Part shown: piece after piece, positions 34,001 through 56,451 of the stretch
Numbering within the stretch: position 1 is the first letter of the stretch
Layout: every line of letters begins with the position of its first letter
NCBI GenBank assembly: GCA_013365325.1
Contig: JABVXV010000003.1
Span: 124,001-188,000 of the forward strand
Length of the DNA: 64,000 nucleotides
From: Dipetalonema caudispina
Taxonomy: Eukaryota; Nematoda; Chromadorea; Rhabditida; Onchocercidae
Direction of reading: 5' to 3'
The notes under the pieces: generated by a model
Databases searched by the model: none
Seen by the model: only the letters and a program-made list of their open reading frames with translations
Told to the model about the DNA's origin: nothing
Position numbers and translations under genes: made by a program

Positions 34001-35588
34001 ATCAGCGAATTAAGAAGGAAACTTGCTCAATATGTATGTCTTTTCGGTTTGACGTTTTTTTTGATGTCTCATTAAGCGGGAAGCAATAGTGTTATATTAA
34101 GAGTTATTGGAGCGCTCATCCTCATTCTTCAGTGCCATATTCTATATTTGCTGTTTTTTTTTTTTTTTCAGTTTATTTATATATTCTTTATTTATTTATT
34201 TTTGGATGGAGATTTTTATTTCATGTCATTTTCTAGCATTAATGTAAACTGGCAATTTATTATTTCTTCAAAACAAAATTAGATAAATATTTAAGCTTAA
34301 CTTACTTTACTTATTTAGAAAAATGCCTATTTCAGGACGAATTGCCGGACCCATCTATTAAAATTTTGCATATGAAAATGAATCCTTTGCATGTAGCACA
34401 TCAGGAATATAAAGAATTCCGAGCTGCTAAAAAGCGCAAATTGGTATCATCAAATACACAATTTATTATTTCTGTAAAACCACATCACTTGTCCTGTGAC
34501 AAGTACGCTACATCAGTTTAATGCTACTTTGTTTCTTATTTGCTAATTTTTTTTTTTTTTTTTACAGAATGAGTCTTCGTCATTTTTGAATGAAGGTAAC
34601 GATGATTTGATTGCTACATTGCGGAAAAAGCAGCGTACTGAGATGACGAAACAATTGGCAGGTGAAGAAATGATTATTTGTACTGCTTAATGGCTAACAG
34701 GACACTTACATCCACACAAATGAATAGATTACTGGGCTTTCTGCATAATTGCATATTATATTTTTTTTTATTGTTAATGTAACCCTTGGAAAATTAAATT
34801 TTTAAAAAAGTTAAGGAACTGAGGTTATTTAAATTGTTTTACAAAAGACTTATTTGACACTAGAAATAATGAAAGGCGAGGGATGTTGGATTTAACAAGA
34901 GGGTAGTCCACATTGAAGCTATGTATGTCTTTATAAATGTGAATATGTTCATTGAAGCTGATCATTAGAAGCAAGTTCAGTTTCAGATTTGCAGTTCCAG
35001 TTACACAAAGTAGAGAAAGAAAAGGAAAGAGCTTTAAAAATACAGAGTAATTTGGTCAAAAAGTATCGTGCTTTTGTGACTGCTCTCTCTGGATTACAAA
35101 TAAAGATGAAAGAGGATGATATGGTGCAAGTTGAAAGCATTTTTGATCCCGGGAATTATTTTATTTTTAAGGTTATGTTTCAGAATCTTTGTACTGGCAC
35201 CTTAAACTACAAACTACGTACACAATTCCTTATTTGTGTTCGTTGTTTTAGACTTGTTTTTCATGGCTAAAAAATCGAACCATCTAATTTCTATACTGAA
35301 GGCTTTAAATTTCTGCTTACTCAAATAAATTTAAATAATAAAAATCAAGACTGATTGTTATTACATTTTTTCCATCTCTTATTTTAATTATGTTTCATTT
35401 TTTAGGTGTATGATTATGGAAAAACGATTAGTTTATTAGAAACAGATTATGCGACACAGTGGACGGCACAAATTCATGAATATCTGCAAGGCAGAAATTC
35501 AACTCCCGCTTTTTTAGCAGCTATTACCTTAATACTTGATGAACGAGCCGAAAGCACAACTACGGTGTCTTTTTATCCGTCTGATTAA
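31076..35588 (+). CDS. mdf-1: spindle assembly checkpoint protein MAD1 (MDF-1)
   Basis: A coiled-coil dimer that carries MAD2 to unattached kinetochores and nuclear pores. Exons: 31076-31214, 31536 (or 31539)-31622, 31857-32056, 32233-32284, 32471-32593, 32799-32940, 33135-33228, 33503-33612, 33664-33786, 33895-34033, 34336-34443, 34568-34661, 34987-35171, 35406-35588, about 592 aa against roughly 680-720 in worm and human. Coiled coil fills most of 80-400 and 440-500. The MAD2-interaction motif IKILHMKMNPLHVAHQ is at about 410-425 and matches the human LHMxxNP core. The RWD-like C-terminal domain is clear (GNYFIFKV, ISLLETDYATQWT, STPAFLAAITLILDE). The first exon is the weakest part: it is in phase and has a good donor, but I do not recognise its sequence. 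AATAAA occurs at 35595 and 35903. Confidence 0.92.
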
Positions 35589-36984
35589 AACCGGAATAAA
35601 CACGTTTATTTTACGTTGTTTTCTAAGCAAAAAGAACTCCATCCTTGAAAATCCATGATCTCCATCTTAAAGATTTTTTCGCCATCAACTCAGAAATCTA
35701 GCTCAGTGCTGAGAAACAAAATTTTCTATTCGAAAAAAGGTTTCTATCACAGCATGTTTCTACAAATAAGTATTATGTTTGTGTCTTGTTGAATTCTATA
35801 TGTTTGTAACTGTATTATAGTAACTATAGTCCATTTCGTCATGATTTCATTTTGGAAAGCTTTAAAGCTTTCATGACTTGTCGTACATTTCCCAACTATG
35901 ATAATAAAATGTTCATCACGTGTATTCTGTCTGTAGTTGAAGGTTCGGCTTCCAATACTGTTTGATTTTCCATATCAACAAAACAAACTGGAATGCTTTC
36001 CATTTGATCTTAAATTGAATACATTTCAATATCATGCGTTATTCACATGAGTGCAGCGAATGTAAAACATCATTTATGACATCGCAGTACGTAAATACAG
36101 GGAGTTATGTAGTTTTATAAAGTCCTTTAAGCTAAAACAGTTTCAGCAATGTTGAACAATCGTAATATCATCTTACTGTGAATTATTGATGACTGATATT
36201 TGTTCATCTCATGAAAATCATCATGTAAATAAAACTGGATACGAAGGAATGTAAATTTCAATTTGACAATGAATTAAACGGGGATGGTGATTCTTTGGAA
36301 TTATAATTATTGGTAGTGTAGCGGAAACTTCAGTAAGAATACGTACGGCTGATAGATGGATTTAATGAATACAAGGTACTCTTCCTTTTTTCGGTATTCT
36401 ACAAGTTTCCCAAGAAATTCAAAAATTGATTTGAAACAAAGCTTCAATGCTGTCCTTACAAAGAAAACTTTCTGAAAGGAAAATCAAAGTCATTTGTCAG
36501 TGCTAATTAACTGATATCACTTGTTGTGAATGCTTGTGATGGATATGCATGACTAAGTTGAGGAGTTCTTCGTGACGTACTTCATCAACAATAGTTATGA
36601 GAACCTCTAGATCAATACTGAAATGAAGAGTAGTTTAAATTGGATGCAGATGGAATGTTATCGTTGTTACTGGGTGAGAATCATTATAATTAATATTATC
36701 AACATCATCAATAATAATAATCATTTCCCTTCACACTATGCATTGTTGCATTTGATAGCTCATGACGATAGTGTATTTCGACAAACTGTTCTCTTTACTT
36801 AGAAGAAGTTTGGCAGATTGTCCTATCTCATTTTCCTCCTTCTTACTAGTCTTATGTAATTGACTTATATAAGCTTCATTTTTTCAAATCTTCTCTCTTA
36901 GATATCAAAAACTAATCCCTGCCTTAACTTATTCTTCCTCTGATCTACTACACCAGCAGCACCATTAATATCCGCATCGACTAA

Positions 36985-38534
36985 TTAACAATTGCAACTT
37001 TCCTTCTCTTTCTCCCGAGTACTCCTGCTGTAACAAAAGTTGTAGAAAATTTAGCTAGAAAATATGCGTTTATCGTGACTTGCAGGAGGCTTTTTGCTGA
37101 AGAATCGATCTTTGCGGACATTACCAGATCAGATAGAGTGAAAGTGACCGGTGTCCTCTATTCAAGAGAAGAGTTAGAATTAGTGCGCTTGTACCTTCGT
37201 TACTTGTTTTATCGTCCAACATAATTTGCTTCGCATGTCCTTTTTCTGAGCAGTCATTTCCACTTTTTTTTTCCCAATATTTTCAGTAATTCCCCAAGGT
37301 CTGCAATGTCTCAATTTGCTAATCTTTACTCCACTCTGCTTATCGTCACCTTTACCAATTAAAAAAAAACATTCCTATTAGCTTACGTCAAAACGTGAGC
37401 ATGTTCACATTCTTATTGGTTTTGTTTCTATTGTTATCACAACAAATATACAACTGGTTCCTCACTTCAGTGAAACTAATTTGAATTATTTCGCCTTATC
37501 ATTTTATTGTACAAATAGATTGTAAACTGATTCCATTCAAATTTTTAGCATCAGTAAATAATCGGAATTGTTGTGATGTTAACTGTTATATCGTTTAATA
37601 GTATCATTCGGTGATCACAAGGGTTTTTTATGCCATCAATCTGAATTCTGAACATTGTTCAGTCATAATAATCATTTCATTCAATTTGGAGTTGGGTGAT
37701 CACGAGAGTTTCCATATTACAAGAAGTCTTTATCAATGTTTTGTTTAGATGATCTGTCTTTAAAGTTTCGTTTCAAGTTATTTATAGATGTTAATTTTTA
37801 AATGACAGTTGTTAAAAAATACTATCACGTAGTATCTTGGACTACGTGTTATCTTTGTCACCTAAAAAAAAAAGAAAAAAAAAGGAAAAATTGCTAGAGA
37901 AGTAAATTACACAGCTAAGAAATATGTGCTGCGGTTATTGCTGACAGTTGTTCATATTTTGATAGCAATGCTCAAAATTAACTATCGCTATTGATTATCT
38001 TTCGTTACGTAAAAACAATTTCTCATATAAATGCTTTCAGTGAAGTAGATTTAATTATTCAGAGCTACTGGTGTGTGCAAAATGGTGTGTTCTTGAATAA
38101 CGTTGAGTGGTAAACAAGTTGCCATTTTATTTGAGTCGAAAAACGAATAGATAGATACTTTTATATTTGGAAATTAGGATTCATCGATTATGACAAAGCC
38201 AATGATAATTCTTGAGATTTTCGAAACTTTTATTTAATTTTGATTTCATGGCTTCTCCGTCAAAAATTTGTATTACAGAGCATATATATCATATCCTCAT
38301 TTAACGTTTAGGTCAAATCTTTAGAAGATCTTTCTATCGATGATACCATTCTGCAGTTTAGCAATTTGGTGCAAAAAATAAGAAGTTTAATGCTGCTTTA
38401 TTGGCAGCGATAGAAAAGTATGTTTTCTAATTTATTTTAGGAAGGTAATAATAAACGATATGACAAGATTTAATAAAGTAAAGGATATCCTAATAAGCTT
38501 AAATTACAACTGTATCAACAGTTATGTTAAGTAA
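36985..38534 (+). CDS. unassigned splice-bounded open frames, possible gene or relic
   Basis: I do not recognise this. An open frame at 36985-37221 reads as a charged, protein-like stretch (LFAEESIFADITRSDRVKV, then SREELELVRLYLRYL), with an acceptor TTGCAG at 37080-37085 and a possible donor GTGAAA inside it. Further right, a frame from acceptor GTTTAG at 38306-38311 reads VKSLEDLSIDDTILQ. An overlapping exon 38362-38417 (acceptor TTTAG, donor GTATGT) reads QFGAKNKKFNAALLAAIEK and joins in phase to 38441-38534 (acceptor TTATTTTAG), which reads KVIINDMTRFNKVKDILIS and more before a stop. The frame changes inside 38350-38370. This could be the 3' end of a small gene, a decayed copy, or chance. 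Confidence 0.2.
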
Positions 38535-38877
38535 TGGAGGTGCAGGAAATCATGATTATTTGGCAAAGGAAAATACGTGAAAATTAAAACCCAGCAGAAT
38601 CAACTTAATCATTAACCGGTCGTATACTTTTTGTGAACATTTACGTTTTGCTTTCATTCGACAGAAATTTACTTTGAATTGAGAAAGAGCTAAATAAGAT
38701 GAGTGAAACAATGTAGTTTAACAATTTGGAAATGAAGAAATTTAAAGAGTAACATAAATGAAGTAACAAGTAAATAATGTTCTCTTCCTGAACAATTTCA
38801 GGAAATCCATGAGAGAGGCTGATATTATCATTTTCATGGGATTCATTACATGGTGTTGCTTTATTTTATCATTATGA

Positions 38878-39172
38878 TTATAGTCTTGTACTTGACGATT
38901 TTTTTACACAATACTTAAGTTCATCTTTGCAAAAGTCATCGAGACAGTTGAATGTTACATAAAAGTACTGGGCCGCCTTAATATGGCAGCTTTTTTCTCG
39001 TAAATGAACCGTTCCCTCTCTAAAGATTGCTCTTGGAATGTTAATCGGTTCGAATGGTAGCATTTTTCTTCCATTCAATGTTTTAAATTCACTGACCTAC
39101 AATTTTCCAGCGGTAATCCTCCAATAACAACCTTCAGCTGTCACTTTTACTTCAGCTTCTTGAAATAAATCA
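38878..39172 (-). pseudogene. unassigned minus-strand frame, one internal stop, Cys-containing
   Basis: On the minus strand a frame of about 95 codons is broken by a single TAG. Before it, EAEVKVTAEGCYWRITAGKL; after it a 66-codon run from MNGRKMLPFEPIN, through HLREKSCHIKAAQYFYVTF and NCLDDFCKDELKYCVKK. The TAG sits in TTGTAG, so the second half could be an exon entered by that acceptor. The residue mix looks like a secreted or ZP-like fragment, but I assign no family. Confidence 0.2.
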
Positions 39173-39409
39173 AAAATGTGGGCTCACATTCTTTTACCGT
39201 TGCTATTTATCAGACAGTAGGGAAGACCGCCCGTGCATAACTACTAGGTTCACTTTATCCAGGAAAGGTGTTCTGGTGTAATATAATCTGGGGTATAATC
39301 AAAAGATAGAGTTAGAAGAAGAATTTCTGGAGCCTTTTATGCTTTTTGAATGAAGCAAAAGACACTGATAGCACCGCTGCACGAGGTGTGCAAGCTTTAA
39401 AGATGTAGA

Positions 39410-39440
<31 letters not shown>

Positions 39441-39620
39441 GTGATAGTGATGACTCTTATCCTCTCATTGATTTCATCCCTTCTTTTCTTGCCAACCACT
39501 ATCCTCTCTTCCTCTTCTGCAGTTGCAGCTCATACTACATCTTTTGAACATATGTAAGCATGTATTATACATCATCAATCTGTCTGTGTCTGTCTGTGTG
39601 TGTGTGTGTATGTGTATGTT
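39410..39620. repeat. ATG and GT microsatellites
   Basis: An ATG/ATC trinucleotide run lies at about 39410-39452 and a GT/TCTG run at about 39582-39620. Confidence 0.9.
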
Positions 39621-40101
39621 TGCATCAAAGTTTTATAAGCATTTTTGCCTAAGCCTACTTCACTTCAAACAGGCATTTCATTATTTCGTCGAGTTTAAGC
39701 TATGAATGAATGAGTGTGAGGAGTAGTTTTGTTAACTGCAAACTGACATTTAATGGTTGATAGTTGTTTGGCTATTCTCTTATACTTTCCTAGGCTATTT
39801 TCTGCCTTATCAAAATGTACCTCTTATCTCCCATTAGGCCAGAATACAAATGACAGCCGAGTAATTATTGGCTCACTGAATGTTACTCTAATTAACACTG
39901 ATTGTATTGAATTCGACTGAAATCGAAATTTATCATGAAGGAAAGATCCCTGTCCACTCTTACTCATCTCGCCTTGGCCTAATATCTTCCTTTCCTCTAA
40001 TTTCTCTTGGCTTCACTTATCATGCAAGGCAGAGAATTACCTGTCAGATTCCTATCCGAGTTACTTAATATGAGGTGAAGCCAAGAGATATTTGCATACG
40101 A

Positions 40102-40180
40102 ATATATATATATACTACACATACACATACACATACATACATACACATACACACACATACACATATATATATATATATAC
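40102..40180. repeat. AT and AC dinucleotide microsatellite
   Basis: TA repeats flank a CA/CATA core of about 75 bases. The GC-richer segment beginning at 40181 follows immediately. Confidence 0.9.
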
Positions 40181-40306
40181 GACTGGCTGGTGAAAGAGGA
40201 GGAGGAACGCGAAGCTGCGGCGCAGTTAGTAGCTGAAACAGCAACCATCCGGCAGCTTTCTTCTGGATTAATCAATCATCTTCGATTGGGATGTGAGAGG
40301 GAGTGA
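40181..40306 (+). other. GC-richer open segment, candidate 5' exon
   Basis: A 41-codon frame (DWLVKEEEEREAAAQLVAET, then a stop after LGCERE) in DNA clearly richer in G and C than its surroundings. It is open through the microsatellite upstream and has no ATG. About 100 bases further on, GTGAGT near 40408 would serve as a donor. It may be a non-coding or alternative first exon of jph-1, or chance. Confidence 0.2.
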
Positions 40307-41186
40307 ATAAATGGGCAGTGTAGAAATCTCACTACCCTTGAAATCATCATCGATTATATTCATCTCGAAGTGGAGGAGAAACTTCGAGAGTGAACCATTG
40401 AACAAGTTGTGAGTTTAGTGTCTCATCCAGTGTGCGTATGTTTCGTTTCAGTTCAACTGGATTATAAGTTATTTCAAAATGTTCATCTATCCACTCCTTA
40501 AATCTCCCTTCTTTTTCCACCGCTTCTTACATTCCAATTTTCCACTCACTATACCCGTATTTGTATTGTATTGTCATATTAGAAACAATGGATGTATATA
40601 CCACAAGGACATTTGTGTCTTGAATTGAAGTAGGCTATTAACCTTTTGAACTTCAACAGGAGTTAAAAGTCAGGAAGGAAATAGTTAATATTATTGTTTG
40701 CATTCAGTTAACTCGTCAGTTTATCTTTGGAAATTCCCAAAAATTAACTATTTATTTCTTGATATAAGGAGATCAACAAGAAGGGCGTTTATTTTTTGGG
40801 ACAGTTGCTTGTTGTAAATTTCATTTAAACTTGAATTGCAGCTGATTAAAAAGTTTGCATTTCGATAGATTTGTTTAGCTTTTATCTCTATTTTCTCTCA
40901 TAATTCTTCCTTCACTTTATGTGTGAAATAGCAGTCGTTTAATTGCATACAAGTTCCCTTGTAATTAAGAACTTCATTTAATATCTCATATAGCCACAAT
41001 TTTATCACATTATGGTTTTTTTAGGCATTTTCATGGCAACCGTACCATTGTTTTTTTTATCAGTTTTATAATAATGCTTTTCGTGTTGCTAATTTTACGG
41101 TACCTGAAAGGTAGCAGATGTAAAAAGTAGGATGGAGTTTCAGTTAGAAAATCTTGTTTACAAACATGTAAGAAAATTTCGTACTA

Positions 41187-41293
41187 CAAATCTTCTTTCT
41201 TGAAATTTTCTTTCGTACTACTACTTTATATTTTTCCTTGAATTTTTTTTTCAAGCAAATCTTTTCTTGAAATTTCGTACTACTGTTTTATAG
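41187..41293 (+). repeat. diverged direct repeat
   Basis: A block containing CAAATCTT, CTTGAAATTT, TCGTACTACT and TTTATA in that order appears twice, at about 41187-41230 and 41257-41293, with small indels. Confidence 0.7.
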
Positions 41294-43826
41294 GTATAGC
41301 CTCAGTCCATTCTCATCTTGACAGCTTTGATTTTTTGTCACTTGTCGATACTCATTTGAAGATCTCATTCCCTCAAACTACTATTTCATTTACAGTTTTT
41401 ATTTTCGTAACTTTTTCCTATTATTATTTTACGGTTTCATTAGCTCATCTTTTTACGTTCAGTTTTAAATGTAAAAAATTTGTTCCACTGCTTGAAATAG
41501 ACTAACTGTTTTTGTCTTTTATTAATTTGGAAGAATCACTGTTGTCGTTATAGAAGTGTATTGACTATTTGGGTGATTGTATTTCTATCGTAGTCACTTT
41601 GCACCATATAAAATACAATTTGTGTTAAAGCAAACAAGCAGTAGGTTGATGAAATCTGATGATATTTGAGCTGAGATTTCGGCATAGGTATAAGTGGTGC
41701 CCGAAATCAACAATATTAAACTGGAATCATCAGTTTTATAATTGTCAAATTTCATTGCAAAAAGGAAAGTACTTCTTGTAGACTGAGATGATTTACGAAG
41801 TTTGATATGAATATGTGTTCATCACAGTAGATCTCAGTGAGTTGAGGAAATATCTTCATTAGCTCTTTTCCAATCCATCTCAGTATCTTACTTCATTATT
41901 TCATGTTAGCAAATATTTATTTTTCTTTTTCTGTTTCTTTATCACTACTCTTACGAAACTCGTGTGCTTCTCACCAGTTAAATACCTACCTATCTCATCG
42001 GTTACGTAAGTATCTAACTAAATTTGAACAGATCCACTTGTTGAAAGCATTACTAACAAGTATATTATCCCGAATAATTTCACTACTCACATCATCTTGG
42101 TTGCGCTGTTCGAAATTTTTAAATATATTTTTATCCAATATTCAATAGCCGTACCATCGGTATGTATGTTATGCTAAATGTCCAGGTATTATTCGCAAAA
42201 ATGGAACTCAAATTCCCAGTTTTATTAAACTACAAGCTGCTATAACGAAGTGTATGTTATTTTCTGGCTCAAGTTTTAAACAAATATGACTTCGGTCGAA
42301 CAATCTTTTCAATATTAAATGATTGTTAACTGCTTTCTTATGTTAGCATTTCTATCCAAGATTGCTTGTAATATCGTTCTTAGAATTAATGATACTAATT
42401 CACATAATTCAATGATTCAAACTAATTCTATAATATGTCACCGAAAATAAAACAACTGGGAGTATTCCTATTAAATAATGTGAAATTACAGCATTCCATA
42501 CTTCCGAGATCTTTATATTAAACTAGGTAGGAGTTGTTTTGTATACCAACTGCAAGCTTTAAATGAGAGTAGCATTGCTTGCATCTGTTTCTGTTTAGAA
42601 TATTTAGAATCCGTGATAAGGAAGAAATGGTATGTTATTTACATTTCATTTCAAAAACATCTTCTGGTAGAGAGAGATAGTTAAGATTGAAATTTAATTT
42701 TTTATCCGTTATCTATATGGTTGTAAGTCATTGCAGTTCAACAAAAATATAGCAAAGGCAGAAAGAAATGGCTAAAAAATTTGTTCGAAGATGAGATGTC
42801 TGGTTTGGGCACTTCACAAGTGGTATGGTTTGTTATTGAGGAAGTTGATCTTGAAGAAAGGACATTCTGAAATTGCTTTGTTTAGGGACCTATTTGAATC
42901 GAAGGAAGGTAGCCAGGAAATTTTCAACTCAATTTTTTTTTTTTTTAAATCCATCATCTTTTTGAGCTTTAACGAATGCTTTGGCCTGCACTATTGTTTT
43001 TAATTATACTTCAGAAATAGGGGATAGTTAAGAAGAAATATGTCAAGTAGGGTAGCACATGATTAAGTGAATTGAGAAAGATGAATTAGTGGATATAATC
43101 ACTCAATAACACTTGAATAATCATCTGAGAACTATGCTATTATTGATGATATGATGGCTTTCAGCGTAATTTTAGGACATTTCCTCATTGATTGCAATTA
43201 GTTTCGAATCACTGAGGTAATTAATAAATCATCATTTTCTAATTGCAGTTCTATTCACTAACATTGAGCGAGCAGAATATCCTCCAGATTGAAAATGCTC
43301 GGCCAATCCTTGACTCTAATTCTTTGTTTTCAGAAATACAAAAAATTCATTCTTCATTGCAAAACCCTTACCTATCTTCAATGAAATGCCTAGAAAAAGC
43401 TTTGTGATACTACATCATCTTTGTTTGCAAAATTTCAAAAAAAAAAAAAAATTTTTTTGCAAAAATAGTGAAGATGTGTTGTTGATTGGTTGTACTTGTT
43501 GCTAGAAACTTAGAAGTGTTGCTTTGTCTTGAAATTAATTTCGTTTTTTCCGTCTTGATCCATGACATTACCAAGTATTCTTCCTATAATATCCTATAAA
43601 AATAATCCATTAGGCAAAAATGCCTATCGTGCCTCGCATCGCATCAAGTGATTATCAATTCCGGTAGCACTCCCAAACGCTAGTACTGGTCTAATTATTT
43701 AAATGCTGCATGGGTAGGTGAAGAATGCAGGAGGGGTTCAAACTAGTACTTTCAGATTTCCAATTATTTATTTGTTTATTTCTATGATGATTTGCTACGC
43801 AGGGGATGCACATGATGTTTAGGTAG

Positions 43827-53045
<9,219 letters not shown>

Positions 53046-56000
53046 CGCATACTGTGCATGCGTGTTTTCTCGGAGTGATGATGCAATAAAATATTTTAAA
53101 TATCGATGATACGGTGCTAACAAACCGGTGATATATGATTATTGAAGTGATGATTTACTGACAGTCTAATCGTTCCAGTGTACATGTATTCACGATGTGG
53201 AAGAATATACGCTCGTTCAAATGCTCCATTTCAGGAGATCGGTGATATCAGGTACACCTGGCACCTTTCTTTGTAAAATAATACAACTTTGTGAACAAGC
53301 TTGGGAAAAGAAAGCGAAAATCACTGCCTGGTTATTGCTATTTAATGAACCAAACATAATATACCTTAAAAGTAGGACCAAAAATAAAGAGAAAACTGAA
53401 GGAATCAAATGACCAAAATGAGAATAGTTACTTTCAGTACATTATGGAATCAAGTGTAACGTTCTAGCGCAGCTGCGCAATTTATCGTAGCTAACCGCTG
53501 GTAGACCGTCGATGACAAATCATTTGCAAATACAAAGTGTAAGTGAGACTGGCTTTTTAAAAGAAAACTTAGATAAGCAAATTATCGATTTTTATTGCGA
53601 ACCAAATGCGAAAGTAATACCCAGCCAACAGATACAGTGGTATGGATTTAATTCAATTGGCTGAATGCTATCAAAATTGATCATAATTTACTGAAATTCA
53701 CTAATGTGCGTGATAAAACGTAAAAATAATACAAGCAATGAAGTAAATGGCATATGCATAAAAGAGAAGTAGGAAATATGAAAGACCTAGGCGATAAATA
53801 GGTAATAAATGAAGTCGAAGATGAGAAAAAATACAGTTCGATTTGGTAACACTAGCTTTAGTGCTAGGCCGGTGTCCCAGATCCTACTTGCTGCTTTTAT
53901 GAGTGTGATTTGCTCAGATGTATATTTTAAATATAACTCCGTAAACTTGTTGTTTAAAAAATTTACTCGATTTTCGAGTTTCAGTTGACGAAAGAACGAG
54001 GCACAGAAATGCTTTCTTTTTTGTCTTGTCTAGTGATTTTGTTTTTCGTAAAGCTTTTTTTCCCAAGTTTCATTCTCTAGTTACTATTGTTTTGTTATGA
54101 CACGCGCATAACACTGCCAGGTCTTTCTAACTTACAAAAAAAAAAAAAAATTCTGTAATACTATTCATATGAAAGTCCCAAAGTTTGACATGCTATTTGA
54201 TTAATTTATACGTATCTAAACGTTTAAGCCATCGTGATGTTGTCTTCATTTTGTGATCATATATGAGATAATTTAATGCCTTATCTTTATTTATTCTGGA
54301 AATCTTACGGTTTTTCGAAATTCATTTCAGCATAATTTCCTTTTCTCTTCCATCAGCAATTTTCAATTTCATTACATGTTTACTGTGTCGAGGCCTTATT
54401 GACAATGTTATTTTTTAATGAACCAAAAAACGTATAAAAAGATTGTAGGATGCCCTAAACATTCTACATTTTACAAATGCAAACTGTTAACTGACTTTCA
54501 AAAGACGCAAATGATGCCTCAGACAGACTTCTCAGCATCGTTTAAACCGAAGCTAAAGTTTCATCAACGAGAGCGTGATGTTTCAGAAGCTGTTGCTGAG
54601 GTGGGAAAGGTACTTAGGGCATGTACGAGAAGAATTGGCAAGGGTTCTCTCATTGTAGTCATCTGATAAATGTTTTCTTATTTGCAGCATATATAGTGTT
54701 AAAAGGGAAGAAACTGGAGTGAAAATATGAATATTTCCCATAAATATATCTGAAGGTTTCCTGAAATCCCTTAAAGATCGTTATGGGAAGTGACACTTTG
54801 CATTACTACATCTGGGAAATTATGAAGGAGATATTCCAACGATATATTCAACTACATATGTTCATGTCCAAGCGTTTATGTTCTCAGTCAAAGAGCAACA
54901 TCTGACATCAAATAGTCACAGGATGTCTGCGTACTTTCCATTCAACTTTCTACTAATTTCTTGCATGTCACGGGGTCAACTCGATCGACATTAACAGTGC
55001 AGAAAGAATAACGCTATGTCTTAACGGTACTTAACGAATGATTAGACTCGAAGTAGTAATTTATCGCACGACTTTTATTCGAAGTACATCATTTCTCATT
55101 TGGAAGAAAAATGATACACATAAGAGTCGAACAGGGGACGATGATTTTCATGGTGAGCCATTGTCATGGCCACGTAAGATTTAATAACTAGATGAAGCAG
55201 TGTAAGATGTGAATTATTGGCATGTTTCTCCATGTGTGCAGAGGTCACGACCTGAACGGGGTAGGTAAACAATATTATAAGAAAGTTTTGTAGTAATTGG
55301 ATGGGGAGAATGGGTAACATCTTTGTTATATCTCTCCAATAGGTTATTGCATCGCGGTAATTTCACATCACTACTGACATGTAGTCAGCTTCCATAAGTA
55401 CTCCATTTCCTCCTCTGATCGAGCAGAAAATCAATACCTCTCGTTATTACTGTGTTTTCCGCTTCGAAATACAATATATTATTTTTCATCTCAATTCATT
55501 TATTGATATGACAGTCTCTGTGGTTTATGGTCTCCTTTTTTCGATATCAGGATCATTTTTCTCATCCAACTGATTACTGTTATAAAATACAGATGAATTT
55601 CATTTTTAAAATAAGAGGGGAAATGGTTCAATGCAAATTTGCTCAGAAGTGGTAAGATGCAAAGCATTCTATGACGGTTATTCACTCACTCACGGAAGAA
55701 TTTCAATCGAAATATATTGATGGATAGGGATAGATCGCTCTCTATAACTATATTTACGGTTCGGAACTGCTGCAAATAAATAATCATGCGAATTTTGCAT
55801 CAGTAAGAAAGAGATTGTGAATCTGATTTATTCATTTAGTAGAACTGCAATTTGTTTCAAAGCTCAGGTTCTTCTCAGTTTTTTTTGGGGATCCGTTTCA
55901 CTGTGCAGAATTCTGAATTTTCAACTTATTTGCGCAATGGATTCACATAATATTAAATTTGCTTGACTGTAAGAATGATTTCAGCTATTTTGATTCCACA

Positions 56001-56451
56001 TTTCAGATTTAAAGTTCACCTAATTCTTTACATCTGTTTACCTACCATTGTTCTTCCAATTCCTGCCTACAAAAAGTGGCTCTCACCTATTTTTACCTAT
56101 GACTTGAACAACTATGTTTCTGTTAAGAAATATTAAGAACGCAGGACATCATCTTTAGTGAATATATCTTAACCTAAAATAACTTTGGAAAAACGAAAAA
56201 ATACATATTTCACTTTATCACGGCAAATAAGAGGACGTTCTTGAAAAGTGTACATTCTCTTAGAATAGTACGAGACCGTCCCTCAAAGTTGATTTAAACG
56301 TTGTAAACTGAAAGTTTTTTCCTATGATTATTATGAGTGGTTTTGAGGATATGCATTTTTCCAACTAATATTCTTACATGATTGCGCTGCGGAAGCAAGA
56401 TGACCCAATCATTACCTTAGCTAAGTTCTAATCTGTAATCTATCTTTGCAG
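53046..56451. other. intergenic region, jph-1 to BIRC6-like gene
   Basis: It starts with a short jph-1 3' UTR. Apart from the candidate exon at 54511-54609 and a poly(A) run near 54137-54150, nothing is recognised. Confidence 0.5.
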
